Below, piece by piece: positions 28,531-31,594 of a stretch of DNA of 31,594 bases. Positions within the stretch are counted from its first letter, which is position 1, and every line of letters starts with the position of its first letter. Location: NCBI GenBank assembly GCA_017617145.1, contig JAFZWX010000113.1:1-31594 (forward strand). Reading direction: 5' to 3'. This stretch comes from Treponema sp. (GTDB lineage: Bacteria > Spirochaetota > Spirochaetia > Treponematales > Treponemataceae). Made by a program: the position numbers and the translations under genes. The notes beneath the pieces were generated by a model, which did no database searches, was not told the origin of the DNA, and was given only the letters and a program-made list of their open reading frames with translations.

Positions 28531-29592
28531 TTATTCCTTAAAAGTCTTAAGTAACTTAGTATAATAACTGCTCTTGTCCAGATAGCTGTCTTCGTAGGCG
28601 GCTAAGGACAGGTAGCTGTTTATTTCTTTTGAAGGGTCAGTCGTTATCTGTTTTATTACATACACAATGCGGTTGTTTTCTGGCTGAGAAGATTTTGCAA
28701 TTATTCTTACTGTGTATTTTTTTACATCAAACTTAAACTCTGCAGTTTCAATATCGGTATAGGAACCGCCTGTGCTTTCTAAGATTCGGCGCATTACAAA
28801 CAAATCGTTTAAAGACTGATCTTCAAAATATTGTGGGATTGAAGCTACTGTAATCAATGCTTCATCACCGTACATCCAGCAGTTTTCCATTTCCTGAGTC
28901 CAGTTTGTATCCAAAGTTATCTGCTGACCGTCCTCAAGCTTATATTTTACAGATTTTCCCTTGATTTTTGTTTTTGTAGGTGCGTGATACGGCTGAGCCT
29001 GAACCAGACCTTTAAAATTATCAAAGGTTGTATCTTCGCCATCAAGAATGCGTCCAAAGGTTACACAACTGAAAAGAAGTTCGTTGTTTGGCCCAAGAAT
29101 CTGTTTTAAATTAAAGAGTGGAATCATGCTGTCAAAGCACATAGTTACATTTCCACCAAACTGATCAAATTCCTGTTTAGTAAAAATTTCGCTTCCGGCA
29201 AGATTATCAAGCTTTATACGACGCGAAGAAAATTCATAAAGAAGATCATGAAGGTAATTTAAAATATCAACATCGTCACCGTATGGGTCAACATCTGTAA
29301 TAATTTTTTCACCAGTCATATCAAAAAAATCAGACTCCGGATTTATAGTAAAAAGAAGGGCAAGGTTTAATTCAGGTAAAGCCTGATTACGATCTGCAGG
29401 AGCATAGTAACGAATCTGATAAGTTTTTTCATCGTAGCTTAAAATGCCAACATAACTTTCACGCTCAAACGAACTATCACGGTAATAAACATATTCTCCT
29501 GCAGTATCCGGCACAAATGGTGTAAAGCCTGGCAGGGCAAAAGCAAGCGCGCTGCCTAAAACAAGTGTCATTATTAAAATCAGTTTTTTCAT
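28531..29592 (-). CDS. Secreted protein of unknown function downstream of proS
   Basis: The 353-residue product has a signal peptide (MKKLILIMTLVLGSALA, cleavage around 17-19) and no lipobox. The mature part is beta-rich with many Tyr and Asp residues (GEYVYYRDSSFERESYVGILSYDEKTYQIRYYAP region, about 32-65) and ends with a helical tail. No family is recognised. It is probably periplasmic or outer-membrane associated. It begins 4 nt after the proS stop, so it is cotranscribed and probably coupled to proS, an odd pairing of housekeeping and envelope genes. Its stop is 2 bp from the convergent BspA-like gene. Confidence 0.78.
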   Translation of the reverse strand: MKKLILIMTLVLGSALAFALPGFTPFVPDTAGEYVYYRDSSFERESYVGILSYDEKTYQIRYYAPADRNQALPELNLALLFTINPESDFFDMTGEKIITDVDPYGDDVDILNYLHDLLYEFSSRRIKLDNLAGSEIFTKQEFDQFGGNVTMCFDSMIPLFNLKQILGPNNELLFSCVTFGRILDGEDTTFDNFKGLVQAQPYHAPTKTKIKGKSVKYKLEDGQQITLDTNWTQEMENCWMYGDEALITVASIPQYFEDQSLNDLFVMRRILESTGGSYTDIETAEFKFDVKKYTVRIIAKSSQPENNRIVYVIKQITTDPSKEINSYLSLAAYEDSYLDKSSYYTKLLKTFKE

Positions 29593-29596
29593 AGTT

Positions 29597-31351
29597 CTAT
29601 CCGTTCAGCTTGTCTAATTCGCTGCGTACAATTTCAATAGCCTTAGCAGCTGCCTGGTCTGCAGGAACAAGTTCTGGAGCATCTGCTGTGCGTAACTTTA
29701 ATTCAACATTCGGCAGGTTTTTGTCACCAACTACAATGCGAATTGGGTAACCCAAAAGTTCAGAGTCGGTAAACTTAACACCAGGGCGTTCGTTGCGGTC
29801 ATCAAGAATAACTTCAATTCCGGCAGCAGTAAGCTCGTCGTAAAGCTTGTCGGCAACTTCCTTCATTTTATCCTTGTACATAATTGGAATAACTGCAACC
29901 TGGAACGGAGCAACACTCATTGGCCAGATAATTCCCTTGTCGTCGTGGTGGCCTTCGATAATGCTTGCCAAAGTTCTGTCTACACCAATTCCGTAGCAGC
30001 CCATAACAGGAGTAACAGGCTTTCCGCTAACATCAAGGTAAGTTACGTTCATGCTCTGTGTATATTTTGTTCCAAGCTTAAAGATATGTCCAAGCTCGTT
30101 TCCTTTTTTTGAATAGAAGGTTCCGCCGCATTCAGGACAAATATCGCCTGGTTTTACAACACGAACATCGGCAGTCATAAACGGAGTAAAGTCGCGGCCC
30201 GGTTCTACATGAATAAAGTGAACATCCTTCTTAAGACCGCCGGTTACAGCGTCGTGCATTGTCATAACAGTTTTATCTGCAATAACCTGTGCCTTCTTTA
30301 AGTTTACAGGACCGGCAAAACCAACAGGAGCATCGGTAATGCGAACAACATCTGCTTCTTCGGCAAGTTCTACGCTGCTGGCTTTGAGCAGGGCACACAA
30401 TTTAGCTTCGTTTACATCAAGGTCACCGCGAATACAAACAGCAACAAAGTCGCCTTCAAGCTCAACACCAGGATTTTCTACCTTGTAAATAAGAGTTTTA
30501 ATAAATGCCTGTGGAGTTGTCTTAAGGAACTCGCTCAGCTCTTCGATTGTGCGTACATTTGGAGTAGGAATCTCTTCTACAGCTGCAGTAGTTGCAACCT
30601 GTGGCTTTCCGTTAGCATCAAGTGCTACATCGTCCTTGCAGGCGGCCTTTTCTACGTTAGCGGCATATTTACAGCCAGGACAAAGAATAAGTGTATCGTC
30701 GCCAACTTCGCTTTCTACCATGAATTCTTCGGAGCCCGAACCACCCATTGCACCAGTGTCGGCACGAACCGAAATTGTATCAAGCCCCATGCGCTTAAAA
30801 ATGCGTCGGTATGCGGCAGCGGCTTTGTTGTAAGATTCATCAAGGTCTGTCTGGTCCTTGTCAAAAGAGTAAGCGTCCATCATTGTAAATTCGCGGCCTC
30901 TCATAACACCGTAGCGAGGGCGTATTTCATCACGATATTTTGTATTGATTTGGTACAAAGTAAAAGGAAGCTGCTTGTAAGAGTCAAGGGCATCGCGTAC
31001 AAGAGCAGTAAAAGCTTCTTCGGCAGTAGGCGAAACAACCATGTCCTGACCACCACGATTCTGTGGCTTAAGCATTTCGGGACCCATTTTTTCCCAACGG
31101 CCGCTTTCCTTCCAGATTTCACCAGGCTGAATTACAGTAGGCTTCATTTCGAGCATACCAGCCCTGTCCAGTTCTTCACGAATAATTTTTTCAACCTTAC
31201 GGAACGCCTTAAGCCCCATAGGCATATAAGAATAAAGTCCGTTTCCAAGCTTACGGATAAGACCTGCGCGCATCATCAACTGATGACTAGCAATAACCGC
31301 GTCATTAGGCGCCTCACGCAGCGTCCAGATAATAAAATTAGATGCTTTCAT
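29597..31351 (-). CDS. proS: Prolyl-tRNA synthetase, bacterial type
   Basis: This class II enzyme charges tRNA-Pro. The 584 residues match the bacterial form with an inserted editing domain. Motifs: the N-terminal RKLGNGLYSYMPMGLKAF (about 33-50), PRYGVMRGREFTMMDAYSFD (class II motif 2 region), the YbaK-like INS domain around 225-405 for removing mischarged alanine, the motif 3 block CYGIGVDRTLASIIEGHHDD, and the C-terminal anticodon-binding domain (VIPIMYKDKMKEVA..., GYPIRIVVGDKNL). The ATG is close to a -10 TATAAT (9 nt) with no Shine-Dalgarno, so a leader of ~2-4 nt is predicted. A secreted protein gene follows in the same operon. Confidence 0.97.
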   Translation of the reverse strand: MKASNFIIWTLREAPNDAVIASHQLMMRAGLIRKLGNGLYSYMPMGLKAFRKVEKIIREELDRAGMLEMKPTVIQPGEIWKESGRWEKMGPEMLKPQNRGGQDMVVSPTAEEAFTALVRDALDSYKQLPFTLYQINTKYRDEIRPRYGVMRGREFTMMDAYSFDKDQTDLDESYNKAAAAYRRIFKRMGLDTISVRADTGAMGGSGSEEFMVESEVGDDTLILCPGCKYAANVEKAACKDDVALDANGKPQVATTAAVEEIPTPNVRTIEELSEFLKTTPQAFIKTLIYKVENPGVELEGDFVAVCIRGDLDVNEAKLCALLKASSVELAEEADVVRITDAPVGFAGPVNLKKAQVIADKTVMTMHDAVTGGLKKDVHFIHVEPGRDFTPFMTADVRVVKPGDICPECGGTFYSKKGNELGHIFKLGTKYTQSMNVTYLDVSGKPVTPVMGCYGIGVDRTLASIIEGHHDDKGIIWPMSVAPFQVAVIPIMYKDKMKEVADKLYDELTAAGIEVILDDRNERPGVKFTDSELLGYPIRIVVGDKNLPNVELKLRTADAPELVPADQAAAKAIEIVRSELDKLNG

Positions 31352-31360
31352 AGTGAGGAT

Positions 31361-31389
31361 ATTATAGTAGAAATTTAGGGGATAGGGAA
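31361..31389 (-). promoter_or_regulatory. proS promoter
   Basis: On the minus strand, a consensus -10 TATAAT (31366-31361) with a weak -35 TTCCCT (31389-31384, spacer 17). The -10 ends 9 nt before the ATG. Confidence 0.5.
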
Positions 31390-31409
31390 TAGTAAATAGG
31401 GGATGGTGT

Positions 31410-31433
31410 GGTCCCTGAGGCTCTCGAGGGGCC
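31410..31433. repeat. GAGCCTGTCGAAG-family repeat, degenerate copy
   Basis: GGTCCCTGAGGCTCTCGAGG begins at 31410 and ends in GGCC. It keeps the CCCTGAG and CGA-GGG frame of the family but with several changes. It lies between proS and the IS30-like end. Confidence 0.6.
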
Positions 31434-31507
31434 GTCTTAAGCTCCAGACTTTAAAGGGGCGCCGGTAGATTGTAATTGCAAGTGCAACACTTAAAATAAA
31501 TAAAAAA

Positions 31508-31568
31508 ACTTCATAGAATGTTTAAACCCAAAAACTACCACATTAAAGGGACAAACAAACTATGAAGT
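31508..31568 (+). promoter_or_regulatory. Inverted repeat that can sequester the transposase start codon
   Basis: ACTTCATAG (31508-31516) is the exact reverse complement of CTATGAAGT (31560-31568), which contains the ATG at 31562. Pairing would hide the start codon in transcripts that read in from outside. Confidence 0.6.
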
Positions 31569-31594
31569 CATACAGTCATTTTACACAAATGGAC
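31562..31594 (+). CDS. Partial transposase, N-terminal 11 residues (IS30-like)
   Basis: The open frame MKSYSHFTQMD runs to the window edge. AAAGGGA lies about 12-17 nt upstream. IS30-family transposases commonly start with a similar motif followed by an Arg-rich helix-turn-helix. Too little is present to be certain. Confidence 0.5.
   Translation, partial: MKSYSHFTQMD

Larger units (their letters stand above)
31469..31594 (+). mobile_element. Left end of a putative IS30-family insertion sequence (cut by window edge)
   Basis: A terminal-repeat-like stretch, GATTGTAATTGCAAGTGCAA (from about 31469), precedes an ~95-bp AT-rich leader and the start of a transposase-like frame. The exact boundary is uncertain and no right end is in the window. 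The family call rests on the leader layout and the start MKSYSHFTQMD, which resembles the short S-Y-x-H-x-T start common in IS30 transposases. Confidence 0.5.

Overview
The window is a low-GC bacterial chromosome segment that most resembles a host- or gut-associated spirochaete of the genus Treponema. This is an inference from gene content, with no database search. The supporting content is: short Ser-Cys or Gly-Cys lipoboxes on large surface lipoproteins, a BspA-type leucine-rich-repeat lipoprotein, an outer-membrane barrel ending in Phe, HPr kinase with HPr but no transport PTS genes nearby, a type III glutamine synthetase, and a GerMN protein in what looks like a non-sporulating genome.

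Layout. 1-7 kb holds purine synthesis (purD), a glycoside hydrolase 5 enzyme without a signal peptide, a type I glutamine synthetase, a small O-methyltransferase and a type III glutamine synthetase, so nitrogen assimilation dominates. 7-9 kb holds tRNA-Ala(GGC), a TatD-family nuclease and a tRNA-dihydrouridine synthase. 9.2-12.7 kb holds a ribosome hibernation factor followed by an apparent operon hprK-ptsH-lexA-holA, which links carbon sensing, the SOS repressor and the clamp-loader delta subunit. 12.7-15.6 kb holds a PC4/YdbC-like ssDNA-binding protein, a lipoprotein/LysM envelope pair and a NUDIX hydrolase. 15.7-19.5 kb holds a cytidylate-kinase-like protein, a CDP-alcohol phosphatidyltransferase, NAD(P)HX repair (nnr) and a membrane-anchored GerMN protein. 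19.6-28.5 kb is an AT-rich surface-protein locus with an 832-aa lipoprotein, a 416-aa barrel and a 1656-aa BspA-like lipoprotein. 28.5-31.4 kb, on the minus strand, holds proS and a secreted protein of unknown function. The last ~130 bp look like the left end of an IS30-type insertion sequence cut by the window edge.

Two themes run across the window. First, five genes (purD, hprK, pgsA, the GerMN gene and the BspA-like gene) have a sigma70-type -10 hexamer ending exactly 6 nt before the ATG and no Shine-Dalgarno, which predicts leaderless mRNAs. Two more (proS and the O-methyltransferase) come close. Second, the intergenic space is shaped by short dispersed hairpin repeats. One family has a fixed TCAAG loop, stems that vary with compensation, and a trailing GACA. 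It sits just after stop codons at all three convergent pairs purD/GH5, glnA/O-methyltransferase and LysM/NUDIX, always in the same orientation relative to its gene. A second family, built on CCTGAGCCTGTCGAAGG, lies between genes and once in frame inside dus.

No CRISPR array, rRNA, known riboswitch or prophage was seen.
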